Shown: positions 35,252 to 43,396, counted from the stretch's first letter. The stretch is DNA of 64,000 nucleotides from Marisediminitalea aggregata (GCF_900129565.1 NZ_FQWD01000001.1:434001-498000); one strand, 5' to 3'. Made by a program: numbers and translations. The notes: a model not told the origin generated them from the sequence alone.

Positions 35252-35776
35252 TTATTCGTCTTTCGGCGACAAGTTTTCTTTCACCTGACGCGCATCGAAA
35301 CTAGCGCTGGAGTCCGGGCGGGTGCCGCGACCTAACTGAATATCCAGTGCGCTTTCAATAACGCTTTTCTCACGGCCGCCGACGTAAATCCCTGTAGACA
35401 GCGTCGATTCCGGGTAGTAGCTGGTGCGACAGGTAACCAGGCCACAATCGGTAACGCGGGTGTAGCGTTTAGAAAAGCCAATTTCCGGTTCCATTGATAC
35501 TTTTTCACGGTCTACCATGGTTTCGCGATTAGCCACTACAAACCAGTCGTAACCCTGATCAAGCGTGATCTCTGCTGCACGAAGCATGGCGTAGTCCATC
35601 GCTTTGGTTTTGTCACTGCCTTTCCCTTTAAAGTACACCCGGTACTGAGTATCGGTCAGTTTGGTTTCCGAATATCCATACCCACCATTTTCAGCAGCAC
35701 GGTAGGCAGGTTGACTGGCACAGGCGGCCAGTGTCATAGCCATCACTAATGTGGCAAGTTTCATTAATGTTTTCAT
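35252..35776 (-). CDS. Outer-membrane lipoprotein, third gene of the sigma operon
   Basis: About 174 residues. A lipoprotein signal peptide with lipobox LAACAS (Cys about 19) precedes a small domain: YGYSETKLTDTQYRVYFKGK, DYAMLRAAEITLDQGYDWFV, then a conserved-looking Cys pair (DCGLVTCRTSYYP). It fits proteins annotated as CC0125/CC1285-family lipoproteins (recalled), whose function is unknown. GGAGG lies five bases before ATG 35776, chosen over 35788. It begins 18 bases after the anti-sigma stop, so it belongs to the sigma operon. Confidence 0.72.
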   Translation of the reverse strand: MKTLMKLATLVMAMTLAACASQPAYRAAENGGYGYSETKLTDTQYRVYFKGKGSDKTKAMDYAMLRAAEITLDQGYDWFVVANRETMVDREKVSMEPEIGFSKRYTRVTDCGLVTCRTSYYPESTLSTGIYVGGREKSVIESALDIQLGRGTRPDSSASFDARQVKENLSPKDE

Positions 35777-35794
35777 GATTACCTCCAATGGCAG

Positions 35795-36535
35795 TTACTG
35801 CTGCCAGTTTGATTGAATTGCTTGTTGTTCCTGCTCACGATTTAACGGAGCGCCTTTAATGATGGTGTCGAGCACCTTGTCTAACTCATGGGCAGAGGTC
35901 GCCGTCTGATACTCACCTGTCTGGCCGTTGGTTGGCGTCATCGGCACTAACGTCCGTTGCTGCCATGAGCCGTCTTTTTTGCAGGCGATCACCGCATCGT
36001 TACGAGACTGACCTGAAACAGTAAACTGTCGGCACAACGCGCCGTCCTGATGCACAAAGGACAACTGAGGCATGACGGTGACGTCACCCGCGCTATAGCG
36101 GCTGCCGCTGGTCTGACTATCCAGTACCGCGGCTATTTGCTGCCACTGGCCTGCATCACCCGGCTGGTCACCCATTAATTGCTGCCAGCCTAACAAGCCC
36201 ACTAGCGCAACACTGGCAGCCATTGCCATTCCTCTAAGCCAACGTGTGTTCGAGTTTGGCGTTGGTTGTTGTGCAGTTTGCTCAGCCTTGCGATCAGTAA
36301 AAGACACGACATTACTTTCAGATGCCGAATCGCACAGCGCAACAATGTGCTCAGGCACAGGGCCGGTCGTTGCTTGCTCTGCAGCACGTTTAACAACGTG
36401 ATCGACCATACTTAAGGTTGCCATGCGGTCACACAAGGTTTCGTCGGCGGCAATAGCATCACGTACCAGCGCCATTTGCTCGTCATCCAGTTCGTTATCT
36501 AAAAACGCACTGAGTTGTTCGTCGGTGATCTTCAT
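35795..36535 (-). CDS. Membrane anti-sigma factor
   Basis: A 246-residue anti-sigma factor. The N-terminal domain (ITDEQLSAFLDNELDDEQM, about 2-70) has the usual Glu/Asp/Leu-rich start that binds sigma region 2/4. A single membrane helix (MAMAASVALVGLLGW, about 104-118) leads to a periplasmic domain (about 125-246) with one Cys pair (GALCRQFTVSG, VIACKKDGSWQ). Its ATG overlaps the sigma stop as ATGA. In such pairs, periplasmic stress triggers release or cleavage of the anti-sigma factor. Confidence 0.87.
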   Translation of the reverse strand: MKITDEQLSAFLDNELDDEQMALVRDAIAADETLCDRMATLSMVDHVVKRAAEQATTGPVPEHIVALCDSASESNVVSFTDRKAEQTAQQPTPNSNTRWLRGMAMAASVALVGLLGWQQLMGDQPGDAGQWQQIAAVLDSQTSGSRYSAGDVTVMPQLSFVHQDGALCRQFTVSGQSRNDAVIACKKDGSWQQRTLVPMTPTNGQTGEYQTATSAHELDKVLDTIIKGAPLNREQEQQAIQSNWQQ

Positions 36536-37053
36536 GCCGTTACCTCATTGCCATTCGGGCCTTTGGTGCCTTTTTCTAAAAACAGTATTTGTGCCAATTT
36601 GCTCCTGGCACGTGCCAACCGACTCATTACCGTCCCCGAAGGAACAGACAACACGTTGGCCGTGTCCTGATACGACAGCCCTTGCACTGCGACAAGCGAA
36701 AGTACTTCGCGCTGGTCATCAGGTAAGGTTGCCATGGCGCTTTCTACCTGCTTTAACGTAATATCAGAAGTGATTTGCGCCGTGGCATCCACTTCGGCTT
36801 GCTGTAACTCAGGGTTATGCACCGCGGCCTGACGTACCTTGTTTGCCCGATACTCATCAATCCACAAATTCCGGCAGATGCGATACGACCATGCCAACAA
36901 CTCAACGTCGTCGGGTACTGGCTTAGTCAGTAATTTTTCCACGGTGTTTTGTAATAAATCGTCAGCGTCGGCCATGCTGCCTGTCAACGAATAGGCAAAC
37001 CGTCTGAGTACCGGCAACATTGCTTTAAGCTGTTCTGATTGCGTTTTTGTCAT
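36532..37053 (-). CDS. ECF-type RNA polymerase sigma factor
   Basis: A ~173-residue group-IV sigma factor. Region 2 (about 22-90) has LTGSMADADDLLQNTVEKLL and the promoter-melting YRICRNLWIDEYRA; region 4 (about 115-165) has VLSLVAVQGLSYQDTANVLS and SVPSGTVMSRLARARSKL. An in-frame ATG at 37059 also exists, but AGGA abuts it and is correctly spaced for ATG 37053. It overlaps the anti-sigma gene by four bases. A promoter of the same type occurs before this operon, the divergent protease and the low-complexity protein at 40563, suggesting autoregulation. Confidence 0.9.
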   Translation of the reverse strand: MTKTQSEQLKAMLPVLRRFAYSLTGSMADADDLLQNTVEKLLTKPVPDDVELLAWSYRICRNLWIDEYRANKVRQAAVHNPELQQAEVDATAQITSDITLKQVESAMATLPDDQREVLSLVAVQGLSYQDTANVLSVPSGTVMSRLARARSKLAQILFLEKGTKGPNGNEVTA

Positions 37054-37111
37054 TGTCATTTCCTACACTGCAAAGGTGATATTTCGTCACCTGACTTGCC
37101 TCTTTTATAGT

Positions 37112-37139
37112 GTTAACGAGACAGGATTTATTTTATTCC
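37112..37139 (-). promoter_or_regulatory. ECF-type promoter of the sigma/anti-sigma operon
   Basis: On the minus strand GGAAT (37139-37135) and CGTTAAC (37118-37112) are separated by 16 bases, a normal -35/-10 distance. Expected start of transcription is near 37103, giving a leader of about 50 bases before ATG 37053. The same pair is found at 37148-37175 (plus) and 40596-40624 (minus). Confidence 0.65.
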
Positions 37140-37147
37140 CATTAATT

Positions 37148-37175
37148 GGAATTTTTTTTAATTTATTTCGTTAAC
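37148..37175 (+). promoter_or_regulatory. ECF-type promoter of the S8 protease
   Basis: GGAAT (37148-37152), 16 bases, CGTTAAC (37169-37175). It is back-to-back with the sigma operon promoter: the two -35 elements are only eight bases apart. Transcription would start near 37182, leaving an unusually long leader of about 175 bases before the protease ATG. Confidence 0.65.
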
Positions 37176-37375
37176 TCAGTATCCCAGCTAACAAAGCGGG
37201 AGCCTTGTTCCTCATTTTGGCACGCAACTTCAGTGTCATCCACGAGGCACAGGGCGCCCGGACAGTAATGTTGTTTCCAGAATGACAGCGAAGCTTCACT
37301 TAAGCATCCTGGACGACGGCTATCGCAAATCTCACTTTTGTAATAAGGTGTCACTATGAAGTTATCGTTATCCAC
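37163..37375 (-). CDS. Possible 70-residue Cys-containing small protein, antisense to the protease leader
   Basis: A minus-strand frame with natural-looking codon use and protein-like composition: SEICDSRRPGCLSEASLSFW, then HYCPGALCLVDDTEVACQ (five Cys in all) and GSRFVSWDTELTK. The start would be a GTG at 37375 or 37352, with no convincing ribosome-binding site, inside the start of the protease gene. It covers nearly all of the long protease leader. It may be real, a remnant or an accident; no homologue known to me. Confidence 0.27.
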   Translation of the reverse strand: MDNDNFIVTPYYKSEICDSRRPGCLSEASLSFWKQHYCPGALCLVDDTEVACQNEEQGSRFVSWDTELTK

Positions 37376-38747
37376 TAAGTTACTATCACGTTCGCTTATC
37401 GCAGCTGCGGTAGTGCTGAGTCCTATTTCACTGGTAAATGCACAAGTCCTGCCAAGCGTAACCCGTTCGGTGACTCAACCTATCGAAGATCTGACTCGTC
37501 GGTTGCCTGCAAACCGTGTAACCGAGCGGCTGATCCGGCCTGAAAAGCCCGCATTGCCTGAACTATTACCGGCCCTTACCAGCACATTAACAGCGGACCT
37601 TTCCAATGCGCTGTTACCGGTAAAACAAGCCATCAGTGTCGTAGATTCCCTACAGCACACGGTGTTGCGGGAAGAGATCACGCCACAGGGCGAGCTTGCT
37701 ATAGCGAGAGAATGGGTAGTGTATGCGTCAGAGGCCGATTTAGCCTGGTTTGAACAATCCCCGTTTTCGGTAACCAAACAACGTTATGTGTCACTGCTCG
37801 ACAGCTGGCTTGTTAATATTCAGGTTCCCGATGCCTTTAATTCACTTAACCGAATAAAAGCGGCGTTACCTGCGCATTTGCAATCTCAGCTTGGCCGAAA
37901 CCATGTGTACCTGACTCAAAGCAACCCGGCAGAAGCGAACGAAGAAGGTGCAGCAGTAAAAGAGAGCGCCGCAACAACAAGTTCGGTTGAAACTAAACCC
38001 CTGTGTGAGACACCGGCGCGCATTGGTATGCTGGACTCAGCTATTGAAGATACTCACCCATTACTGTCCACATTGCAGGTTCGCGAGCACACATTCATTG
38101 ACGCGTCATTGCCGCTTAGCCGTGCCCATGGCACCGCGGTAGCGGGTATTCTTCAGCAACATCTGGCCCATAACAGTCAGGTAGTTAATGCGGCCGTGTT
38201 TTATGCCCGAACCCAGGTATCGCAAGGAGCCAGTCTGTTCGATTTAGTGAGTGGACTGGACTGGCTGGCGAGTCAGCAGGTACCGGTTATCAACATGAGT
38301 CTGACCGGCCCTGACAACCCATTATTGGCAAAAGCCATTGCGGGGCTGTCGTCTAAAGGCGTTACGCTGATTGCAGCCGTAGGCAATGCCGGACCAGCGG
38401 CTCCGCCCTTGTTTCCAGCGGCATATCCTGACGTTATTGGGGTGTCGGCGGTCGACGCACAAGGCAATATTTATCGATGGGCAAATCAGGGGGAGCAAGT
38501 GGCGCTATCGGCTCCCGGTGTAAGTGTACTCACAGCCCGGGTTAAAGGAGAAACCGGACCAGAAACCGGAACGTCTATTGCCTCACCAGCCGTGGCCGGA
38601 TGGTTAGCGCAGTGGCGAACATGCCAGTCAGGAAGCGACACGACGCAAACCGCCATTCCGCCGGCATTGCGACAACAGTTGCAGGATAAAGGCGAGCCAG
38701 GCTGGGATCCGGTATTTGGCGAAGGCGCCTGGCTGCCTGCAAAATAG
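37356..38747 (+). CDS. Secreted S8 (subtilisin-type) serine protease
   Basis: 463 residues. A signal peptide (SRSLIAAAVVLSPISLVNA, cut near 29) is followed by a pro-region-like stretch (about 30-220) and the catalytic domain. The triad is D227 (GMLDSAIED), H258 (AHGTAVAGIL) and S407 (GTSIASPAVAG), with the oxyanion Asn344 in VGNAGPAAPP. The domain is compact (about 220-425), with no C-terminal sorting domain, so it acts in the periplasm or outside. It is divergent from the sigma operon under the same promoter type, which suggests a stress or surface-processing role, perhaps on the anti-sigma factor or on the low-complexity protein. Confidence 0.9.
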   Translation: MKLSLSTKLLSRSLIAAAVVLSPISLVNAQVLPSVTRSVTQPIEDLTRRLPANRVTERLIRPEKPALPELLPALTSTLTADLSNALLPVKQAISVVDSLQHTVLREEITPQGELAIAREWVVYASEADLAWFEQSPFSVTKQRYVSLLDSWLVNIQVPDAFNSLNRIKAALPAHLQSQLGRNHVYLTQSNPAEANEEGAAVKESAATTSSVETKPLCETPARIGMLDSAIEDTHPLLSTLQVREHTFIDASLPLSRAHGTAVAGILQQHLAHNSQVVNAAVFYARTQVSQGASLFDLVSGLDWLASQQVPVINMSLTGPDNPLLAKAIAGLSSKGVTLIAAVGNAGPAAPPLFPAAYPDVIGVSAVDAQGNIYRWANQGEQVALSAPGVSVLTARVKGETGPETGTSIASPAVAGWLAQWRTCQSGSDTTQTAIPPALRQQLQDKGEPGWDPVFGEGAWLPAK

Positions 38748-38764
38748 TCCCCCGAATGCGTTGG

Positions 38765-39661
38765 CTAAAACTTCGCGGTAACACCCACATTCGCCTGGTT
38801 CTCCTGATAGTCAGCTATTGACAGGTTTGACTGATAGTCGGCGTATTTCGCACCAATATCGAATGCGACATACTTCGAAAACTGATAGCTGGCGCTTACA
38901 CCAAGCGTATGCTGGCGGTCAGTGCGCTGGGTTACCGACAAAAAGGCCTCAGCCTCCCGATAGTCCCGATACGCAAACTGATATTGTGCCTTCAGTGATG
39001 TTGGCGTGCCCCACCATTGTGTGGGATATGTCCAGCTAAGCTGGCCGGCATGACCAGTAAAGTCGAGTCTGTCGATGTCGGCGTCCTCATACTGATAGGT
39101 ATAACCCACATTGATCATCTGCCCCTCCATGTCTGGCATGTAAAACCATTGTGTAGATAGTTGGCCACCATTGGCGTTGCGTTCTGGCACAGTGTCAAAG
39201 CGCTTTTGAAGATAGTCAGCACTTATGTGCAAGTAGGTTTTCGCGGTAATGCTGTTTTGCCAGCTCACCCCAGACTGCTGATAACGCATGAAGTCATTGC
39301 CGTCCAGTGCCGCATCGGCCAGGTAACTATGCACGCCCCACTTACCCAAACGGGTTTTTAAGCCTGCGCCCACATTCCAAGTTGTAATAGCCAGGTTGAA
39401 GTCGGTTGCGTCCTGATACTGCGTGCGCTGATGGTTCACGCCGGCGTTAAAGGACAACGCATCCGTGGCTTGCCAATCTGCGCTGAGCTTGCCTTTCAGG
39501 TAACCCGCGTAATCGGATTGATTACTGGCACGATCCAACTCTGTCACTGTGACGTTCGAGTCGTATTGCGCACCAGCCTGTAACTCCCCTTTGTAGGTTA
39601 CCGTCGCAACAGCCGGTACGCTCACGGCAGTAATGGCAGCAAAAATCAGTGTCGTTTTCAT
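38765..39661 (-). CDS. Outer-membrane beta-barrel protein
   Basis: 298 residues. A signal peptide (TLIFAAITAVSVPAVA) precedes about 12-14 amphipathic strands rich in Tyr, Trp and Gln (YKGELQAGAQYDSNVTV, LSTQWFYMPDMEGQMINVGY). The last strand ends in Phe (ANVGVTAKF), the classical signal for insertion by BamA. The strand pattern and size recall surface-lipoprotein-modifier or DUF560-like barrels, but I cannot name the family. It follows the low-complexity protein gene by 80 bases in the same direction without a terminator, so probably one transcript from the ECF-type promoter at 40596-40624. Confidence 0.72.
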   Translation of the reverse strand: MKTTLIFAAITAVSVPAVATVTYKGELQAGAQYDSNVTVTELDRASNQSDYAGYLKGKLSADWQATDALSFNAGVNHQRTQYQDATDFNLAITTWNVGAGLKTRLGKWGVHSYLADAALDGNDFMRYQQSGVSWQNSITAKTYLHISADYLQKRFDTVPERNANGGQLSTQWFYMPDMEGQMINVGYTYQYEDADIDRLDFTGHAGQLSWTYPTQWWGTPTSLKAQYQFAYRDYREAEAFLSVTQRTDRQHTLGVSASYQFSKYVAFDIGAKYADYQSNLSIADYQENQANVGVTAKF

Positions 39662-39741
39662 CGGAAGACCCCTTCAATTATCGGTTTGTTGCACAAACAG
39701 TAAAGAGAAGGCGCATGCCTTCCCTCTACGTACTGATGTGA

Positions 39742-40563
39742 TTAGTTGCCCAGAATCGAGCTGATATTGGCAGCCACGGCATTGTTAACCGTGCTGGATA
39801 CTGCACCTTCTACCGCGCCCTCAACAGCACCTTCAACCGCGCCATCCACCGCACTGGAAACGCTGTTAGTGACTGTACTGTTTACGGTATCGCTAACTTG
39901 CGTTACCGCACTGGTAGACACATTTTGAGCAACAGTGGCTGACACGGCAGACGACACCACCTGTTCAACCGAAGCAGCGTCCGCCACTTGCAATGCCGTT
40001 GCAGCATCAATGGTGTTTTGCAAAGTGCCGTTTACCGCGCTGTTGATTGCGTCGCCCGAGCCATTCAGGGTTGAACTGATTGAGCCACCGGCATCAGCGA
40101 CGACATTCAGACTTCCTTGCAGGCTACCTTGTAGTGATTGAGACAGCTCCGCAACCGGCAAGTCCGTCACGATATCAGTGCTTTGTTCAAGTGCGGTATC
40201 AGCTGACGCGGTTGCTTGTTGTCCGGTTTCAGCCATAGTCTCTTCAGACTCGCTCACCGTTTCTGTCGATTGTTCTGCCGTGCCTTCTGCAGACTCTGCT
40301 ACCTCAGTCGTTGCTTCTTCTGATTGAGCTGCTGACTCATCTGCTACTTGCTCATTGGCGTTGCTGTTTGCCTTTACATTAGACTGGTTTGCGAACGACA
40401 GTGTTACAGACGAAGCCGTAGTTGGGTCGGTACTTGCTGAAGTCTGTGCATCAGCGGCGGTAGATTGGTTAAACGTGACGTCGGATTCAACAGACTGTGC
40501 CTGCGCGGCACCGTGTGCCAAACCCATTGCCAGAATCAGTGAAGTAAAAGTAAAAGTTTTCAT
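39742..40563 (-). CDS. Secreted Ala/Ser/Val-rich low-complexity protein
   Basis: About 273 residues. A signal peptide (KTFTFTSLILAMGLAHGAAQA) is followed by an acidic Glu/Ala/Ser region (about 50-115) and a long stretch of only small residues (about 130-273) with periodic Val/Ser/Ala: TVNSTVTNSVSSAVDGAVEG, with GAVE repeated four times near 245-260. No Cys or Trp. Such a sequence suits a fibre, adhesin or matrix-type secreted protein (inference). GGAG lies six bases before ATG 40563, preferred over 40569. The promoter upstream is of the same ECF type as for the sigma factor and protease. Confidence 0.7.
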   Translation of the reverse strand: MKTFTFTSLILAMGLAHGAAQAQSVESDVTFNQSTAADAQTSASTDPTTASSVTLSFANQSNVKANSNANEQVADESAAQSEEATTEVAESAEGTAEQSTETVSESEETMAETGQQATASADTALEQSTDIVTDLPVAELSQSLQGSLQGSLNVVADAGGSISSTLNGSGDAINSAVNGTLQNTIDAATALQVADAASVEQVVSSAVSATVAQNVSTSAVTQVSDTVNSTVTNSVSSAVDGAVEGAVEGAVEGAVSSTVNNAVAANISSILGN

Positions 40564-40595
40564 AATCATCTCCAGTTATGTCACATTGACATTGA

Positions 40596-40624
40596 GTTAA
40601 CGGAGAGGACCTGAGGTTTATTCC
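40596..40624 (-). promoter_or_regulatory. ECF-type promoter of the low-complexity protein and barrel operon
   Basis: Minus strand: GGAAT (40624-40620), 17 bases, CGTTAAC (40602-40596). The same elements as in front of the sigma operon and the protease, with one base more spacing. Transcription would start about 25 bases before ATG 40563. Confidence 0.65.
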
Positions 40625-40708
40625 CTCTAAAATGAAAAAAATGCAGATTGAGTTAAAAAAAGCCGGGCAGTAGACTGATATTTCGGCCCCATTGAAGGAG
40701 TTAACCCC

Positions 40709-41035
40709 ATGTCCGCAAACCAATTTGCTAACAGTCTGCATGATGTCTTCAGTACGTTTGGACCTATTCATCTAAAGCGCATGTTTGGTGGCCATGGCGT
40801 GTTCAGTCAGGGAAAAATGTTTGCGTTGGTAGTGAGCGATCAGCTTTATATAAAAGTGGACGCCGGAATGAAGCAGGCGCTTGAAGAACGGGGCTATTCA
40901 CCGTTTACTTATGTCCGACAAGGCAAAACCATCGCGCTTAGTTACATGGAAGCGCCGGAAGAAATTTATGATGATCCGGATGACGCCTGCGATTGGGCGC
41001 GTCAGGCTTATGCGGCTGCATTGGCCGGGAAATAG
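40709..41035 (+). CDS. TfoX/Sxy N-terminal-domain protein
   Basis: A 108-residue single-domain protein matching the N-terminal half of TfoX/Sxy (HLKRMFGGHGVFSQGKMFAL, then LYIKVD). Full-length TfoX switches on competence genes with CRP; short stand-alone forms like this one are common in bacteria and their role is not established. AAGGAG precedes the ATG. The gene ends three bases before the convergent gene at 41039, and is divergent from the low-complexity protein gene. Confidence 0.85.
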   Translation: MSANQFANSLHDVFSTFGPIHLKRMFGGHGVFSQGKMFALVVSDQLYIKVDAGMKQALEERGYSPFTYVRQGKTIALSYMEAPEEIYDDPDDACDWARQAYAAALAGK

Positions 41036-41038
41036 GCC

Positions 41039-41488
41039 CTAGGGTGTGTCGTCAAAAAATGCTTCAATGACCGAGGCCTCACAGCGATATCCATGCTCAG
41101 TGATCCAGTCAATGGCTTCTTGAACCGTCTCAAAAAATGCCAGCTCGGCGGGTAGATTGCGATAGAGGCGCTTCATTTGCAGTTTTGCGGTGGTCTTCAC
41201 TTCTGACTTACACATCACTACCGCTACGTGACTCAAGCCGGTTTCTACTGCGCGGGCAATGCGCACCTGCAGATCTTTTTCTGCATCGGGTACCAGCAGG
41301 CTTTCTCCCTGCAGCATGATAATGTCAGCCCACCTGGACACTTTTGCTGAATACACACTGGTGGCGTAATCGATACCAAATTGCTCAATACACTCGAGGT
41401 TCCATGGGCCCACGGCATTGGTTAATACCACATCCTGATTCATTATCAGGCTAAACTCACCGTGTTGTTTATTGTAAAACGTTGCCAC
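41039..41488 (-). CDS. Uncharacterised protein, possibly STAS-like
   Basis: A 149-residue cytosolic protein. The alternation of helices and strands (GEFSLIMNQDVVLTNAVGPW, then RAVETGLSHVAVVMCKSEVK and FFETVQEAIDWI) resembles the small SpoIIAA/STAS-like group, where the N-terminal part is a short strand pair and the end carries a helix with an EAIDWI-type pattern. I cannot confirm this. The start is a GTG at 41488 with GAGG seven bases upstream. It is alone between the TfoX-like gene and the CBS gene. Confidence 0.55.
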   Translation of the reverse strand: MATFYNKQHGEFSLIMNQDVVLTNAVGPWNLECIEQFGIDYATSVYSAKVSRWADIIMLQGESLLVPDAEKDLQVRIARAVETGLSHVAVVMCKSEVKTTAKLQMKRLYRNLPAELAFFETVQEAIDWITEHGYRCEASVIEAFFDDTP

Positions 41489-41587
41489 TTCTCGTCCTCA
41501 CTGCGTGCTGTATATTAAGTGTAACAAATATTCCGTTAGCGAGCGTATTTTTGGATACTACTGTTCTTGTTAGTTCATAATTAAACG

Positions 41588-41609
41588 TCGGGGGCTATAA
41601 GGCCCCCGA
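41588..41609 (-). terminator. Stem-loop after the CBS-domain gene
   Basis: Arms TCGGGGGC and GCCCCCGA around TATAAG. Read on the minus strand it follows the CBS gene (ends 41624) and is trailed by a weak T-rich stretch (CGTTTAATTATG), so it is a plausible terminator. Confidence 0.5.
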
Positions 41610-41623
41610 TCCGACTCTTCAGT

Positions 41624-42187
41624 TTAGGCTGCAATTATATGCGACAGTGCGGCAAATGAAGGCTGTGACTGAATATCCAGTGGAACCCGCAAGATGCGAG
41701 CTATGTCACTCACGCTGATCACGCCTCGTATTTCGTGCTGTTGCTTGTCGATAACCAAACAGTGCATTTTGCCGTTGTCTTGCAGCGTATCCACCACATC
41801 TTTTACCGATGCGACCTTCAGTTCGTGGTAGTCAAAGGCTTGCAATGCGGCTTTGGGTTGCATCATATCAGCCACCAGCAATTCAGAGCGGGGCAGCCCC
41901 AATTGCACAACGCGCTGCAGGATTTTTTGTTCAGTAATGTCAGCCAGCGTCACGATACCCACGAATTGCTCGTGTTTGTCTAATACCAGCTTCATTTTTA
42001 CGTGAGACTGACGCATTAGTCTTTCCAGTTCTATGGCTTTTACATTACCGTCAATGACCAGCGGTTGGTGTTCATGAAAATCAGTGAAAATGCTTAGTGC
42101 CGAAGACGCCAGTTCAACGTGGTCGTAGACTTCAGGGTGCGCTAGCGTATCAATAGCTTCAGTTTGGCAAAGTGTTAAATGATGCAT
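41624..42187 (-). CDS. CBS-pair domain protein
   Basis: A 187-residue cytosolic protein made of two CBS motifs. The first (about 55-85, HVKMKLVLDKHEQFVGIVTL) and second (about 140-168, KMHCLVIDKQQHEIRGVISV, with SDIARIL) form a Bateman module, which in other proteins binds AMP, ATP or related nucleotides. There is no fused enzyme or transporter, so it probably signals through another protein. Alone in its transcription unit. Confidence 0.82.
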   Translation of the reverse strand: MHHLTLCQTEAIDTLAHPEVYDHVELASSALSIFTDFHEHQPLVIDGNVKAIELERLMRQSHVKMKLVLDKHEQFVGIVTLADITEQKILQRVVQLGLPRSELLVADMMQPKAALQAFDYHELKVASVKDVVDTLQDNGKMHCLVIDKQQHEIRGVISVSDIARILRVPLDIQSQPSFAALSHIIAA

Positions 42188-42242
42188 GAGTTAATCCTCG
42201 AAAAATTAAGAAAGTGGCGCAATGCGCCGCTGAGTCGATTGA

Positions 42243-42551
42243 TTAACTAAATACAGGTGGGGCCCTGATGGCATATCCGGAATAAAATGAGCCTGACAGT
42301 TGCGTCTGGAGCTGGCCGGGAACCGTGCTTGCCTGAGGCGCAAACCGCATACCTTTAGCACTACTGATTACACCGGGGCCATCGTCCTGCTGGTCAGACT
42401 CAATGCCTTGTTCAACCTCGGCGCTCTCAGCCTCAGCCAGGTTGCTATCAACGCTACTCCATTGACCATGTAAGCCTGACTGCACAGCAGCACCTGAGCC
42501 AGGCAAACCTGCCAGCGCTATCAGTGTGAGTATCAGTAACCAAGCCTTCAT
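42243..42551 (-). CDS. Small secreted or periplasmic protein of unknown function
   Basis: About 102 residues. A signal peptide (KAWLLILTLIALAGLPGSGA) is followed by an acidic, Gln/Ser-rich region (AEAESAEVEQGIESDQQDDG) and a short tail ending in RAPPVFS. Similar tails (IRAPP) occur at the ends of short exported proteins next to metal-resistance genes, but no such genes are here. ATG 42551 is the likely start; the longer reading from 42575 would displace the signal peptide. Function unknown. Confidence 0.5.
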   Translation of the reverse strand: MKAWLLILTLIALAGLPGSGAAVQSGLHGQWSSVDSNLAEAESAEVEQGIESDQQDDGPGVISSAKGMRFAPQASTVPGQLQTQLSGSFYSGYAIRAPPVFS

Positions 42552-42853
42552 CTGAAGCAATTCCAAAATAAACAAGGGATGTTGTTAAGAGTAAAGATGG
42601 ACCTGAACAGTTCCGGAATAAAGTAGAATACCGACCAATAGCGGAAAAAACTGGTTAAGTGGCATATCAGAGACTGTGACACTCGCTTTTTCTACCTATT
42701 TTTCAAAACAAACTTCGATGATAAGTTTAGTTACGTCCTATTTTTTAGAATCTTTCACTCTAATAATTGGACTGTTTTTAATGAAACAGGTTAGATAATC
42801 TGTTCGCATCGGATAAGTAATTTACCCAATGCGACGACTAACTACGCAAGGAA
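42552..42853. other. Divergent promoter region, no gene seen
   Basis: About 300 bases between the small secreted protein gene and the cytochrome b561 gene. It has no open frame of interest. A minus-strand GGAAC at 42614-42610 and CTTAAC near 42590 loosely recall the ECF-type element but are spaced by 19 bases, so I do not count it. Confidence 0.4.
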
Positions 42854-43396
42854 ATGGTTTTGGCGACACCAAAGAACTGGCCTTTCGGGCTGATTATTAT
42901 TCATTGGGTAACGGCACTCGTGGTGATAGGCATGTTTGCCGTTGGCATATGGATGGTTGACCTGACGTATTACAGCGAATGGTATCGAACCGCCCCCCAC
43001 TGGCACAAAAGCACAGGCCTAATTCTGGCTGCGGTAACCCTTGCCAGATTGCTGATGCGCACCCGCACTCAGCGTCCAGAGCGTTTCGGTAGCGCTGTGG
43101 AACGCATACTTTCGAGTCTGGGTCACGCAGGTATATACGCGCTGCTGATTACTATTTTTGTGAGTGGATATTTGATCTCGACCGCTGACGGCAGGGGTAT
43201 AGAAGTATTTAACTGGTTCACTGTGCCCGGCGCAGGTGAGCTATTTGCCGAGCAATCAGACATTGCCGGGGAAGTTCACGAATACGCGGCATACGGTTTG
43301 ATTGGGCTAGTGGTTATTCACGCCCTGGCGGCATTCAAACACCATTTTATTAGTCGGGACGCCACCTTGTCGCAAATGACGGGCCGTCACCGGTAA
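42854..43396 (+). CDS. Cytochrome b561-family protein
   Basis: A 180-residue inner-membrane di-haem cytochrome b561 with four helices. Histidines that would bind haem are seen in GLIIIHWVTALVV (His16), HWHKSTGLIL (about 50), GHAGIYALLITIF (about 95) and EVHEYAAYGLIGLVVIHALA (about 142). The family carries electrons between quinol and other acceptors. It is followed 32 bases later by a YceI gene, the same pair as E. coli yceJ-yceI, which supports a shared but unclear role. Confidence 0.88.
   Translation: MVLATPKNWPFGLIIIHWVTALVVIGMFAVGIWMVDLTYYSEWYRTAPHWHKSTGLILAAVTLARLLMRTRTQRPERFGSAVERILSSLGHAGIYALLITIFVSGYLISTADGRGIEVFNWFTVPGAGELFAEQSDIAGEVHEYAAYGLIGLVVIHALAAFKHHFISRDATLSQMTGRHR

Noticed and set aside
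42586..42614. Fourth ECF-type promoter before the small secreted protein at 42551
   Set aside because: GGAAC and CTTAAC are present but spaced by 19 bases and both words deviate.
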